A DNA stretch of 13,836 nt from assembly GCA_002345475.1 (NCBI GenBank), contig DDWC01000144.1, positions 1-13,836 on the forward strand, given 5' to 3'. Each line of letters starts with the position of its first letter. Position 1 is the first letter of the stretch. The notes below the pieces were generated by a model. The model did no database searches. It saw only the letters and a list, made by a program, of their open reading frames with translations, and was not told the origin of the DNA. The translations under genes and the position numbers were made by a program. This DNA is from Firmicutes bacterium UBA2296. Its GTDB lineage: Bacteria > Bacillota > UBA994. Positions 1 to 7,241 of this stretch are shown piece by piece.

Positions 1-257
1 GCCTTTTCCAGTTCAAATCTGATCATGATATGCAAGTTGTAAGTGACCTCGTCAGCTTCCACGCGAATGAAGCTTGGTTTTACGGCGTTCACGGCCTTAT
101 ACCAGTCCTCCACACTCTTGCCGCTGGTCTGCTGCGGCAAGAGTGTGGAGGACTGGTATAAGGCCGTGAACGCCGTAAAACCAAGCTTCATTCGCGTGGA
201 AGCTGACGAGGTCACTTACAACTTGCATATCATGATCAGATTTGAACTGGAAAAGGC
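1..257. repeat. 124-bp perfect inverted repeat (fold-back) at window edge
   Basis: Bases 1-124 are the exact reverse complement of 134-257, separated by a 9-nt loop (125-133). The right arm encodes genuine M32 carboxypeptidase sequence that continues into the downstream reading frame; the left arm is the same DNA inverted. The match runs to base 1, so the repeat may be longer than the window shows. A perfect palindrome inside a conserved enzyme gene, ending exactly at the sequence edge, is typical of chimeric fold-back reads (for example from multiple displacement amplification) or of a misassembled contig end. A natural palindrome is possible but less likely. Confidence 0.93.
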
Positions 258-663
258 CGTGTTTGACGGCAAGCTTGCCATAAAAGATCTGCGTGACGCC
301 TGGAACGCAAAGTTCGAGGAATACCTCGGTATTACCCCACCCGACGATCTGGTTGGCGTCTTGCAGGATATCCACTGGTCCGGTCGTTTTGGAGCCGCTT
401 TCCAGAGCTACGCCATAGGGAATGTTATGTCGGCACAACTGTACGCCGCTGCCTTGCGTGACGTACCAGGACTCGAAAGCAAGTTTGCAGTTGGCGACTA
501 TTCAGGCCTGCTCAAATGGAGTCAGGAAAACGTTCATGCTCACGGCTGCAAGTACACGCCGCAGGAGCTGATGAAGGTGGCCACTGGTGAGTACCTTACC
601 GCTAAACCGTACATCAATTACATTCAAAATAAGTTTAGCGATTTGTACGGGCTGAGGCTTTAG
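134..663 (+). CDS. M32 (Taq-type) metallocarboxypeptidase, C-terminal fragment
   Basis: About 175 residues survive of a family that normally has about 500. M32 enzymes are zinc carboxypeptidases that remove C-terminal residues from peptides. The fragment carries conserved C-terminal family features: the VEADEVTYNLHIMIRFELE segment, the DIHWSG motif followed by a YAIGN-type stretch, and a YLTAKPYINYI-type end before TAG at 661-663. The HEXXH zinc motif would lie upstream and is missing because sequence before about 134 is the inverted fold-back. A start codon exists at 43 in the same frame, but residues encoded by 43-133 come from the inverted arm and loop and are not real enzyme sequence. The gene is probably intact in the genome and truncated only here. 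A hairpin at 869-907 could end its transcript. Confidence 0.9.
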
Positions 664-672
664 GAGGACGGG

Positions 673-806
673 GCGCTTAGCGCTTGGCGCTTGGCGCTTA
701 GTGGAGCGGGGGGAGCGGCGTTAGACGGTAGTTTAGAGACTAGACGTTAGACGGCGGGACCCTGGCAACATGCGACAGACAAACGACAACAGGCAACAGA
801 CAACTT
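673..806. repeat. Heptamer-period intergenic repeat arrays
   Basis: Three arrays share a 7-nt period but use different words. At 673-700 there are four perfect GCGCTTR heptamers (GCGCTTA, GCGCTTG, GCGCTTG, GCGCTTA). At 719-751 there are CGTTAGA words (719-725, then after a 5-nt interruption GTTTAGA, GACTAGA and CGTTAGA at 731-751). At 765-806 there are six RCAACAG-like heptamers in register. A 14-base segment at 753-766 recurs at 819-832 with one mismatch. There is no convincing gene. Confidence 0.8.
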
Positions 807-813
807 CGTGCCC

Positions 814-840
814 GTAGCGGCGAGACCCTGGCTCGCGGGA
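814..840 (-). repeat. Dispersed hairpin repeat, copy 1
   Basis: Read on the minus strand this 27-base segment matches 8959-8985 at 22 of 27 positions. Both copies keep a GCGAG/CTCGC stem around a 7-nt loop and end in CTAC. The variable bases lie mainly in the loop, as expected of a structured dispersed repeat. Confidence 0.65.
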
Positions 841-868
841 ATCACACTAACCGCGAGTAAATAAAGAC

Positions 869-910
869 GGCCACCCAACTCAGGTTCGATTGCCTGGCTG
901 GGTGGCCTTT
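869..910. terminator. Probable two-way intrinsic terminator
   Basis: GGCCACCCA (869-877) pairs perfectly with TGGGTGGCC (899-907), giving a 9-bp GC-rich stem followed by TTTCTC on the plus strand. On the minus strand the stem is followed by GTCTTTATTTA, so it could also stop transcripts of the 1290-2738 gene. It sits between two convergent genes. The T-tracts are short and the loop is 21 nt, so efficiency is uncertain. Confidence 0.7.
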
Positions 911-1289
911 CTCATGAGGGGTCTCTCACAATGCGGTCGCTCCGTCTGCTTTGTGCATCCTGCGTTGGCTCAGGTCGTGCCTATGGGTATTGTATGAGCT
1001 TAATCAGCCCAAGGAAGCGGCTGAACTCGCCCTCCGGGCTCAGACAGAAGCCGCTTCTGCCTCGGTCTTCAATCGCTCTGTGAACTAAGCCTCCAATTCG
1101 CCCCTTGCAGGACGCACTTCGCCTGGCTACGCTCTGTGCGACAAGAATGACAAACATCTGCTCAGCCACTGCAAGCGTACAAAACGACTTCTTAATCTTC
1201 ACTTGTCACATTCGGGACTAGATGGGTTGGTGCAGGGCAACCACTCAGGCCGCGTTTGCGCGAGGATGATTCCAAGTGCGCGATTTCAA
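911..1289. other. Gene-free stretch downstream of the AlbA_2 gene
   Basis: No coding region can be supported. A 73-codon minus-strand frame exists (981-1202) but lacks a clear ribosome binding site and overlaps the nested hairpin at 1014-1057, so it is probably not a gene. On the minus strand, around 1090-1160, there is a faint resemblance to common bacterial intergenic repeats beginning TGTCATTC. A small GGTTG/CAACC hairpin lies near 1226-1243 without a T-tract. Confidence 0.5.
1014..1057. repeat. Nested intergenic hairpin
   Basis: GAAGCGGCT (1014-1022) pairs perfectly with AGCCGCTTC (1049-1057). The enclosed segment holds a second hairpin, GCCC-tcc-GGGC (1029-1039). There is no T-tract, so it is not a classical terminator. 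It resembles a REP-type or other structured intergenic element; only one copy is in the window. Confidence 0.55.
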
Positions 1290-2738
1290 TCAGATGAACA
1301 GCTTCATCTGCTCGGGAGAAGACGGTTTTTCTTTTTCCATTGTTCCAGCTGGAGTGCGTTGCCACCGAGTGGCAGAGCTCCTAGTCCCAGGAACAATCTC
1401 AAGTTTACCTTGTGCCTTGAGGCGGTTGAAGACACGTTTCATTTTGTTGGCATCAGAAATGCCAGTGAGCGCACGCGCCTCAGAATTACTTATGGACTCA
1501 TTGACACTCATATACTCCAGAACAAGTGTTTCAGCATCTGCCAATCGTTCATGCTTAATAATGACAAGGACACTGTGGTCCGTTTCCCTAATTTGTGGTC
1601 TCTGCAGCTGCATTGATACCATGGCCTCAAACGCCGTATTTAGTCCTTCGCCAACGTCTTTGTTTGGAGGGACCGGGAACTTGGATATTAGGCGCACCAC
1701 CTTGGGATTTCGAGAAAACTGCTCTTGCAGGATGTTCTCAACAGTCACATGGCCAGGGAGTCTTCCAGGGCTCTCGATTTCAACGCGGTTCGTAAAAATT
1801 CTTACCTGAATATCCTTTGGGATGCTGTAGTCACGGTGCAACACTGCATTGGTGATAATCTCGTGCAATGCAATCTCAGGGTATTTCTTTGACTCAATCT
1901 CCTGCGTACCTACCACATCAGTCGATTCCACGATTTCACAGACCTTCTCCACGGATTTCTTGATTAATGAGTATATATCTCCCTCAACGGAGATAGGATA
2001 TCCTTGTGTTAAGGTGTCTCGTGTTCCTTCCGAATCATCGGTGTGATATCTTGTTATCCTCACGGCAGAGTGTTTGGGAAGAATCGCCTGTGGGCACTCA
2101 TCATACAGCAGAACACCCGCAACCGTGATTCTTGCCGATTCATTCATGAGCCTTTGACTTCGAAGCCAGTCGTATTTAGACGTTTGAGGGACCACTTGCT
2201 GAACGAACTCCTCAAGTATCCTGGATTCCTTTATCTCGTCAAAAACTCCTCTAGTAATCTCATCCTCAAAGGACGCAATTCCTTTCTCCATCCTAAGCTT
2301 AAGCAGCTTCGTGTCATTGTCACACGGCAGGTTCTGCACACCTTGTCGGGTATATGCTTTTCCGTCCGTCGCATATATGATTTGCTGAGTCTTGTGGACA
2401 GTAATATGAAGAACCATTGATGGCTGCGTATCGCTGACAAGTCCCTCTATCGAGTATCCATCAAATGAGGGCATGAGTTCATCTAGCACTGCTAGAAAAG
2501 GATTCATCTCTTCTTCAGGATCGAAGCCGTCCCAACAGTAGTCGGTCTTGTCGCATCCGTGGCTTATGCCCAAGTAGATTTCTCCACCAGCGCTGTTGGC
2601 AAATGCGGAGATCGTCTTTGATAGTCTTGACGGCTTGATTCGTTTGTCCTTCTTGTCAACAGACCAACTTTCCTGCATAGCAACAATTCGGACGGTGTCG
2701 TCAGGCGAGAGCCTTTTTGTTACTAACTTTGTCCCCAT
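1290..2738 (-). CDS. AlbA_2/Schlafen-type ATP-binding transcriptional regulator-like protein
   Basis: A 482-residue cytoplasmic protein of the COG2865 type. Domains in order: an AlbA_2 (Schlafen AlbA, formerly divergent AAA-4) domain at about 20-140, with the KTISAFANSAGGEIYLGI signature at 41-58; a GHKL-type HATPase domain at about 285-375, with the N-box NAVLHRDY (N297), ESPGRLP (322-328) and GEGLNTAFEA (363-372); and a winged-helix-like region at about 395-455. It may bind nucleic acid and ATP, but the target and reaction are unknown. The ATG at 2738 has a good ribosome binding site (AAGGGGGAA, spacing about 8); a GTG 12 codons upstream at 2774 has none. The gene is visibly more AT-rich than the operon at 3400-8837, which suggests transfer. 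Proteins of this kind are often found inside type I restriction loci, and an hsdR remnant lies 88 bases upstream on the same strand. Confidence 0.88.
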   Translation of the reverse strand: MGTKLVTKRLSPDDTVRIVAMQESWSVDKKDKRIKPSRLSKTISAFANSAGGEIYLGISHGCDKTDYCWDGFDPEEEMNPFLAVLDELMPSFDGYSIEGLVSDTQPSMVLHITVHKTQQIIYATDGKAYTRQGVQNLPCDNDTKLLKLRMEKGIASFEDEITRGVFDEIKESRILEEFVQQVVPQTSKYDWLRSQRLMNESARITVAGVLLYDECPQAILPKHSAVRITRYHTDDSEGTRDTLTQGYPISVEGDIYSLIKKSVEKVCEIVESTDVVGTQEIESKKYPEIALHEIITNAVLHRDYSIPKDIQVRIFTNRVEIESPGRLPGHVTVENILQEQFSRNPKVVRLISKFPVPPNKDVGEGLNTAFEAMVSMQLQRPQIRETDHSVLVIIKHERLADAETLVLEYMSVNESISNSEARALTGISDANKMKRVFNRLKAQGKLEIVPGTRSSATRWQRTPAGTMEKEKPSSPEQMKLFI

Positions 2739-2825
2739 GCTTGCTTCCCCCTTAAACAGCTTGAATCCTGGCACTTAGGTGACGCCAATGGAGCATCCAC
2801 AGACATTGGTAAGAGGGTCCACCGG

Positions 2826-3119
2826 TTAGGCCAACCCAAAATACTTCTCAAAGAACTACATCAGCTTTTCGATAACGCCCTGTTTTTTGACTGCTCTGTT
2901 GCCGCCACCGAAGCGCGAAACCTGAGGCATGATCGTGTCGATGGCTGTGCCCGTGGTTTTCATTGTGGCGTCCCGGAACGAGTTTTCGACGAACTTTCGC
3001 GTTTCCTCTGTTTTCAGCTTTTCCTCGTCGATCAGGGCTGTCAGGTCGTTTTTCTTCTGCTGTTAGACAAACTTGCGCCAGTCTTCGTCCACATGGGTGG
3101 CAGCAAAATAACCAGCTGC
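2826..3119 (-). pseudogene. hsdR: Type I restriction endonuclease subunit R, C-terminal remnant with two stops
   Basis: Reading minus from about 3119 gives about 98 codons resembling the extreme C-terminus of HsdR: a GYFAATHVDEDWRKFV stretch, a helical KLKTEETRKFVENSFRD segment, TTGTAIDTIMPQVSRFGGG, and an ending like KLM-FFEKYFGLA. Two in-frame stops break it, TAA at 3063-3065 and TAG at 2856-2858; the natural stop is probably TAA at 2826-2828. Intact HsdR is about 1000 residues and is the ATP-driven translocase and nuclease subunit of a type I system; none of the nuclease or helicase part remains. Upstream it is fused out of frame to the start of an XRE-type gene, marking a large deletion. 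The protein match is from memory of the family, but several separate motifs agree. Confidence 0.82.
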
Positions 3120-3184
3120 AGGTCTTTCTTCTTCATGTCCTTGTCTATGAGCCGCTTCCACAGCTTGTTGTAGCTAATTGCCAT
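3116..3184 (-). pseudogene. XRE/Cro-type regulator, first 23 codons only
   Basis: The ATG at 3184 follows a strong GGGAGGTG ribosome binding site (spacing about 6) and a near-consensus promoter (3212-3240). The peptide begins MAISYNKLWKRLIDKDMKKK, typical of the first helix of short (about 70-residue) Cro/C1-type HTH proteins of the MAISYNKLWK group. After DLQ, near 3116, the sequence changes to hsdR DNA in another frame. The hybrid frame reads on to a stop at 3041-3043, giving a 47-residue peptide without the recognition helix. Such small regulators commonly sit beside restriction systems; here the gene has lost its function. Confidence 0.78.
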
Positions 3185-3211
3185 GTGTTGCACCTCCCGC
3201 AAATTTATTCC

Positions 3212-3240
3212 ATTATATCGTGTGAGCGAGAAAGTGACAA
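3212..3240 (-). promoter_or_regulatory. Sigma-A-type promoter of the truncated XRE gene
   Basis: On the minus strand a TTGTCA -35 box (3235-3240) and a perfect TATAAT -10 box (3212-3217) are separated by 17 nt (3218-3234). A 10-bp palindrome, ACAATATTGT (3237-3246), overlaps the -35 box and could be an operator. The start codon lies 28 bases downstream. Because the genes behind it are broken, this promoter may now serve the AlbA_2 gene at 2738. Confidence 0.78.
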
Positions 3241-3386
3241 TATTGTTTAACATCGCATTACTTATTGTGCCCGTACGCATTTGTCGCTGCGCCGCTCAAG
3301 GGAAAGGGGCAGTTTTGTCCACGCGGCGAAGGAAACCACGGGCCTGCCGCGAATACTTAGGTATGCGTAATGATGGCGCGAAATTT

Positions 3387-3393
3387 GGGAGGG
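3387..3393 (+). promoter_or_regulatory. Ribosome binding site that selects a TTG start
   Basis: GGGAGGG lies 6 nt before TTG at 3400. Two in-frame ATGs upstream (3370 and 3373) lack a comparable site, so the TTG is the likelier start of the amidohydrolase. No convincing promoter could be picked out between 3241 and 3386. A small imperfect hairpin (CGAATAC/GTATGCG) lies at about 3348-3367. Confidence 0.75.
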
Positions 3394-3399
3394 ATAGCA

Positions 3400-5022
3400 T
3401 TGTCGGCAGAAAAGGTATTTTTTAACGGTAACGTAATCACGGTTGAAAAGGACAAGCCCCGGGCCACGGCCTTTGCCGTGTCCGGCGGCAAGTTTATTGC
3501 GGTGGGCAATGACGCGGAGGTGCTCGAGCATAAAGGGGATAGTACCGAAGCGGTAGACCTGCGTGGGAAAACGGTACTGCCGGGGTTTAACGACAGCCAC
3601 CTGCATCTGCTGAGCGTGGGCACCTCTATGGAGATAGTGGATTTAACCGGCGCCCATTCGGTAGATGATATGGTCAAACTGGGTCGCAACTTTCTGGCAG
3701 CCAACCCGGAGAGCAGGTGGTTGCTGGGCCGCGGCTGGTCCCACGAAAAGTTCCCCGATAAGCGCTTGCCCAGTCGCCGGGATCTGGATCTGATCAGCAC
3801 CGAGATACCTGTCTTTTTTACCCGGGTGTGCGGGCATGTTTCGGTCTCTAACAGCCGCGCGCTAGAACTGGCCTGTGTTAACAAGATGACGTCCCAGCCG
3901 GTGGGCGGCTACATCGACTTTGACGACGCCGGCGAACCCACGGGTGTCTTGCGCGAGCGAGCCAGCACCCTGGTGGCCTGCCTGCTTCCGGAGAACTCCA
4001 AGGAAGACTACAAGCGTATGTACCTCAAGGGCGCGCGCCAGGCGGTAGAATACGGCCTTACTTCGGTGCAGTCCGATGACATGGGCGACCTGGGGGCGGC
4101 CGAGGCCAAGCTGACCGCCCTAAAGGAACTTGTTGACGAGGGCGTGTGGCCGCTGCGCATAAATTTGCAGTTGCGGCTGTCGAAACCCGAGCAAATCGAC
4201 CGGGCTCTTATACTGCAGCAGCAGTTTGTCTTTCCGGAACACACGGTAGACTATGGCCCCATGAAGCTGATGTGCGACGGTTCCCTGGGTGGACGCACCG
4301 CGGCCATGCATGAACCGTACACTGACGACCCCACCACATCGGGCGTGGCGATTTTGACTCAAGACGAAATCGATAATATGATCCTGGTTGCGCACCAGAA
4401 AGGCATGCAGGTGTGTGGGCACGCCATTGGCGACCGTACCATGGACATGCTGCTCAATGGCTTCGCCCGGATGCAACAACTCGAGCCTCGCGAAGACGCC
4501 CGTCCGCGTATTATTCATGCACAGTTGACCAACCAGAGCATCCTCAACAGGTGCAGGGACCTGGGCGTGGTCTGCGATATCCAGCCCATCTTTGTGTCCA
4601 CGGATTTGCACTTTGTGGAGAAACGAATCGGTGGGGAGCGCGGCAAGCTCACCTACGCCTGGAAGACCATGCGGGACATGGGTATTCCTACCGCCGGGGG
4701 TTCTGATTCCCCCGTAGAAAACTGTAACCCCATGCTAGGTCTTTATGCCGCGCTTACTCGTCAGGATATGTCCGGATACCCGGAGGGCGGCTGGCTGCCG
4801 GAACAACGATTAGACATAGATGAGGCGCTTGAGCTCTTTACCATGGGTTCGGCTTTCGCTGCTTTCGATGAAGACGTTAAGGGCAGCATTGCCCCCGGAA
4901 AGTTGGCGGACTTTGTGGTTCTGCCCGTGGACATAACAAATGTGGAGCCGCAAACCATTAAGGATATCCCCGTCACAGCCACCTACGTGGGCGGACAAGC
5001 CGCGTTTGGTACTATTGAGTAA
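3400..5022 (+). CDS. YtcJ-like metal-dependent amidohydrolase (Amidohydro_3 family)
   Basis: A 540-residue cytoplasmic enzyme of the amidohydrolase superfamily, in the subgroup with YtcJ and N-substituted formamide deformylases, which hydrolyse C-N bonds of amides, formamides or cyclic amides. Seen in the sequence (numbering from TTG): an N-terminal beta-sandwich start (VFFNGNVITVE); the metal-binding HxH in GFNDSHLHL (H67, H69); a conserved lysine in MKLMCDGSLGGRT (K289); CGHAIGD (H341); RIIHAQL (H373); and the catalytic-type aspartate in GGSDSPVE (D436). The C-terminal strand reads GSIAPGKLADFVVL. All expected metal ligands are present and the length is normal. It is the first gene of a four-gene operon; its TAA overlaps a potential ATG at 5022. 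The exact substrate cannot be read from sequence. Context favours blocked amino acids. Confidence 0.9.
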   Translation: MSAEKVFFNGNVITVEKDKPRATAFAVSGGKFIAVGNDAEVLEHKGDSTEAVDLRGKTVLPGFNDSHLHLLSVGTSMEIVDLTGAHSVDDMVKLGRNFLAANPESRWLLGRGWSHEKFPDKRLPSRRDLDLISTEIPVFFTRVCGHVSVSNSRALELACVNKMTSQPVGGYIDFDDAGEPTGVLRERASTLVACLLPENSKEDYKRMYLKGARQAVEYGLTSVQSDDMGDLGAAEAKLTALKELVDEGVWPLRINLQLRLSKPEQIDRALILQQQFVFPEHTVDYGPMKLMCDGSLGGRTAAMHEPYTDDPTTSGVAILTQDEIDNMILVAHQKGMQVCGHAIGDRTMDMLLNGFARMQQLEPREDARPRIIHAQLTNQSILNRCRDLGVVCDIQPIFVSTDLHFVEKRIGGERGKLTYAWKTMRDMGIPTAGGSDSPVENCNPMLGLYAALTRQDMSGYPEGGWLPEQRLDIDEALELFTMGSAFAAFDEDVKGSIAPGKLADFVVLPVDITNVEPQTIKDIPVTATYVGGQAAFGTIE

Positions 5023-5036
5023 TGAGGGTGATCGAG

Positions 5037-5984
5037 ATGAACCAGGGATTTAAGGTCGCTCAGGCCGCGCGGCGCCTGCAGAGCCACATTATTAAGACTC
5101 CGTTGGTGGAAATAGAAGCCCTTTCCGAACGCACGGGCAAGCGGGTGTTTGTTAAGCTCGAAAGTCTGCAGCGCACAGGCGCTTTTAAGTTCCGCGGCGC
5201 CATGAACTATATGCTCACGTTAGCTCAGGATGAGGCCGACAAAGGCGTAATCACCGCGTCGAGCGGCAACCACGGGCTGGGCATGTCGCTGGCCGGAATG
5301 TTGCGGGGTTTAAGTTGCACCGTGGTCATGCCGGAGAGCGCCCCTGAAGTTAAGCAACGACGGGCGCGACAGTATGGCGCCACCGTAATTCTGGCGGGAA
5401 CCTGCTACGACGAAGCTCAGGAACACGCCAAATTACTGGCGGCAGAACGTTCCCTGACTTATGTGCCCAGCTTTAACCACCCGGCCATTATTGCCGGGCA
5501 AGGGACAATTCTCAAGGAGATTATGGAGGAGTTGCCGGATACCGAAGTGGTACTGGCGCCGGTGGGTGGCGGTGGCCTGATTTCGGGATTGCTGTTGGCC
5601 CGGGACGAATACGGTTTTTCGCCCGCACTGGTGGGGGTAGAACCCGTGAACGCGGCCTGCATGCAGGCCTCGGTGGCCAATGGCAAGCTCACCACACTGT
5701 CCCATATGAGCACCGTGGCCGACGGCGTAGCGGTGCGCACCCCGGGCCATCTTAATTTTGCCATGGTAGAGCGATTTAACCCGCAGCTGGTACGGGTGAG
5801 TGACGCGAGTATTTTGGCCGCGCAGAAGTTTCTGCTGCAGGAGGCCAAGCTTATTGTGGAGACAGCGGGAGCGGTGCCGGTGGCCGCACTACTGAGCGGA
5901 CTATTGCAGACGGAAGCCAAGACTATAGTGTGTGTCGTGAGCGGCGCTAACCTGGACCTTAGTTACCTGCGGGATATGATCTGA
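5037..5984 (+). CDS. Threonine/serine dehydratase-like PLP lyase (fold type II)
   Basis: A 315-residue pyridoxal-phosphate enzyme of the serine/threonine dehydratase family. Seen: an N-terminal SHIIKTPLVE segment; the Schiff-base lysine in RTGAFKFRGA (K51); the substrate-loop motif SSGNHGLGMS; the phosphate-binding tetraglycine PVGGGGLISG; and a C-terminal VVSGANLDL. It lacks the regulatory C-terminal domain of biosynthetic IlvA, so it resembles catabolic threonine dehydratase, serine racemase or hydroxyaspartate ammonia-lyase; these cannot be separated by eye. The likely reaction is loss of water and ammonia from a beta-hydroxy amino acid to give a keto acid. The ATG at 5037 is chosen because GAGGGTG lies 6 nt before it; an ATG at 5022 overlaps the upstream stop and has no site of its own. 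It sits directly before a YgeY-type gene, the same order as the PLP lyase ygeX and ygeY in E. coli. Confidence 0.88.
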   Translation: MNQGFKVAQAARRLQSHIIKTPLVEIEALSERTGKRVFVKLESLQRTGAFKFRGAMNYMLTLAQDEADKGVITASSGNHGLGMSLAGMLRGLSCTVVMPESAPEVKQRRARQYGATVILAGTCYDEAQEHAKLLAAERSLTYVPSFNHPAIIAGQGTILKEIMEELPDTEVVLAPVGGGGLISGLLLARDEYGFSPALVGVEPVNAACMQASVANGKLTTLSHMSTVADGVAVRTPGHLNFAMVERFNPQLVRVSDASILAAQKFLLQEAKLIVETAGAVPVAALLSGLLQTEAKTIVCVVSGANLDLSYLRDMI

Positions 5985-5998
5985 CGGAGGTGAGGTAG

Positions 5999-7201
5999 TT
6001 GATTGTGGATAAGGTGAGAGCTTTGGCCGAAACGAAGCGGACGGCCATGGTGAAGATGCTGCGCGATCTCATCGCGCTGGGCGGCGACACGGGTGATGAG
6101 GGTGCGCGAGCCAATCGCATCAGGGAAGAAATGCAACTGCTAGGTTACGACCGGACACAGATTGACGGTATGGGTAATGTCCTGGGTTATATCGGCAATG
6201 GTGCGAGACTGGTGGCCTTTGATGGCCATATTGACACTACAGGGCCGGGCGATATGGATCGCTGGACCCTTGACCCAAAACAGGGCGCCCAGCGCGACGG
6301 TTATGTGTTTGGGCGCGGCGCGTCGGACCAGCTGGGCGGTCTGGTGGCCGCTGTATACGCCGGGAGCATTATGCGTGAGCTGGACTTGCTCCAGGGCGTA
6401 ACTCTTCTGGTGACGGGAACCGTGCAGGAGGAGGACTGCGACGGCGGATGCTGGCAGTACATTGTACGGGAGAGCGGCATTCGCCCCGAGTTTGTCTTGT
6501 TGACAGAGCCGACCGACGGCAAGGTTGTGCGGGGACAGCGCGGACGCATGGACATCAAGGTCACGACCCGCGGGCTGAGCGCGCACGGATCTGCCCCCGA
6601 TCGGGGCAAAAATGCCATTTACCTGATGGCACCCATTTTGCAGGATTTAGAAGCGCTGAATGCTAGCTTGCGCGGAGACTCTTTCCTGGGTCCGGGCAGC
6701 CTGGCTGTTTCCGAGATTTTCTTCAGTTCGCCGTCGCGCAATTCCGTGGCGGATTCGTGCAGCATTTCCATTGATCGTCGGCTTACCCTGGGCGAGAGCA
6801 GGGAAGTTGCCCTGGCGCAAGTCCGGGAACTGCCGTCTGTGGCCCGATCCGGAGCCGAAGTGGAAGTCTACACCTATGACCATCCTTCTTACAAAGGCTA
6901 CCCGCTGAAGCAGGAGTCGTTCTTCCCTACCTGGCTAATGGAAGAGAGCGAGCCCTGCGTAAGCGCCGCTGCCCGAGCTTACGAGGCGGTGTTTGGTGCA
7001 AAGACCGAAGTCGGCAAGTGGATCTTTTCCACCAATGGTGTTGGTATCGCGGGTACTTTCGGCATACCCTGTGTTGGTTTTGGGCCGGGCCGGGAGGCCG
7101 AGGCCCATGCTCCGGACGAAAAAGTAGCAATAGACGAGCTGGTGACGGCGGCTGCGCTGTATGCTCTGTTACCCAGAGAATATCTGGCAGGTAGTCAGTA
7201 G
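5999..7201 (+). CDS. ygeY: YgeY-family M20 metallohydrolase (selenium metabolism-linked type)
   Basis: A 400-residue co-catalytic zinc hydrolase of the M20 family. The sequence closely follows the YgeY group, notably GTVQEEDCDG, WQYIVRESGI, TEPTDGKVVRGQRGRMDIKV and SEIFFSSPSRNSVADSC. Expected ligands are all present: H77 and D79 (FDGHIDT), D110 (GRGASDQ), catalytic E144 with E145, E170 (TEPTD) and H370 (GREAEAHAPDE). H196 lies in the SAHGSAP dimerisation-domain motif. The start is TTG, 5 nt after GGAGGTGA; the gap from the previous stop is 14 nt. YgeY proteins are annotated as linked to selenium-dependent molybdenum hydroxylase clusters, but their reaction is not settled; M20 relatives remove acyl or carbamoyl groups or cleave dipeptides. 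No ssnA, xdh or sel gene is in the window, so a selenium link here is unproven. Confidence 0.92.
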   Translation: MIVDKVRALAETKRTAMVKMLRDLIALGGDTGDEGARANRIREEMQLLGYDRTQIDGMGNVLGYIGNGARLVAFDGHIDTTGPGDMDRWTLDPKQGAQRDGYVFGRGASDQLGGLVAAVYAGSIMRELDLLQGVTLLVTGTVQEEDCDGGCWQYIVRESGIRPEFVLLTEPTDGKVVRGQRGRMDIKVTTRGLSAHGSAPDRGKNAIYLMAPILQDLEALNASLRGDSFLGPGSLAVSEIFFSSPSRNSVADSCSISIDRRLTLGESREVALAQVRELPSVARSGAEVEVYTYDHPSYKGYPLKQESFFPTWLMEESEPCVSAAARAYEAVFGAKTEVGKWIFSTNGVGIAGTFGIPCVGFGPGREAEAHAPDEKVAIDELVTAAALYALLPREYLAGSQ

Positions 7202-7241
7202 CAAGAACAGCATTTCATATGAGGAAAGGGGAGCAGGCAAG

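Noticed and set aside
97..438. Minus-strand open frame across the fold-back
   Set aside because: It is the antisense of the M32 peptidase and runs through the inverted arm; no independent gene signals.
981..1202. 73-codon minus-strand frame
   Set aside because: No clear ribosome binding site, no recognised family, and it contains the nested hairpin; more likely intergenic repeat DNA.
1203..2440. Several open frames opposite or inside the AlbA_2 gene
   Set aside because: They are shadows of a well-supported protein with clear domain motifs on the minus strand.
2826..3119. HsdR stops as possible sequencing errors
   Set aside because: Even without the two stops only the last ~98 codons are present and they are joined out of frame to another gene, so the gene is broken anyway.
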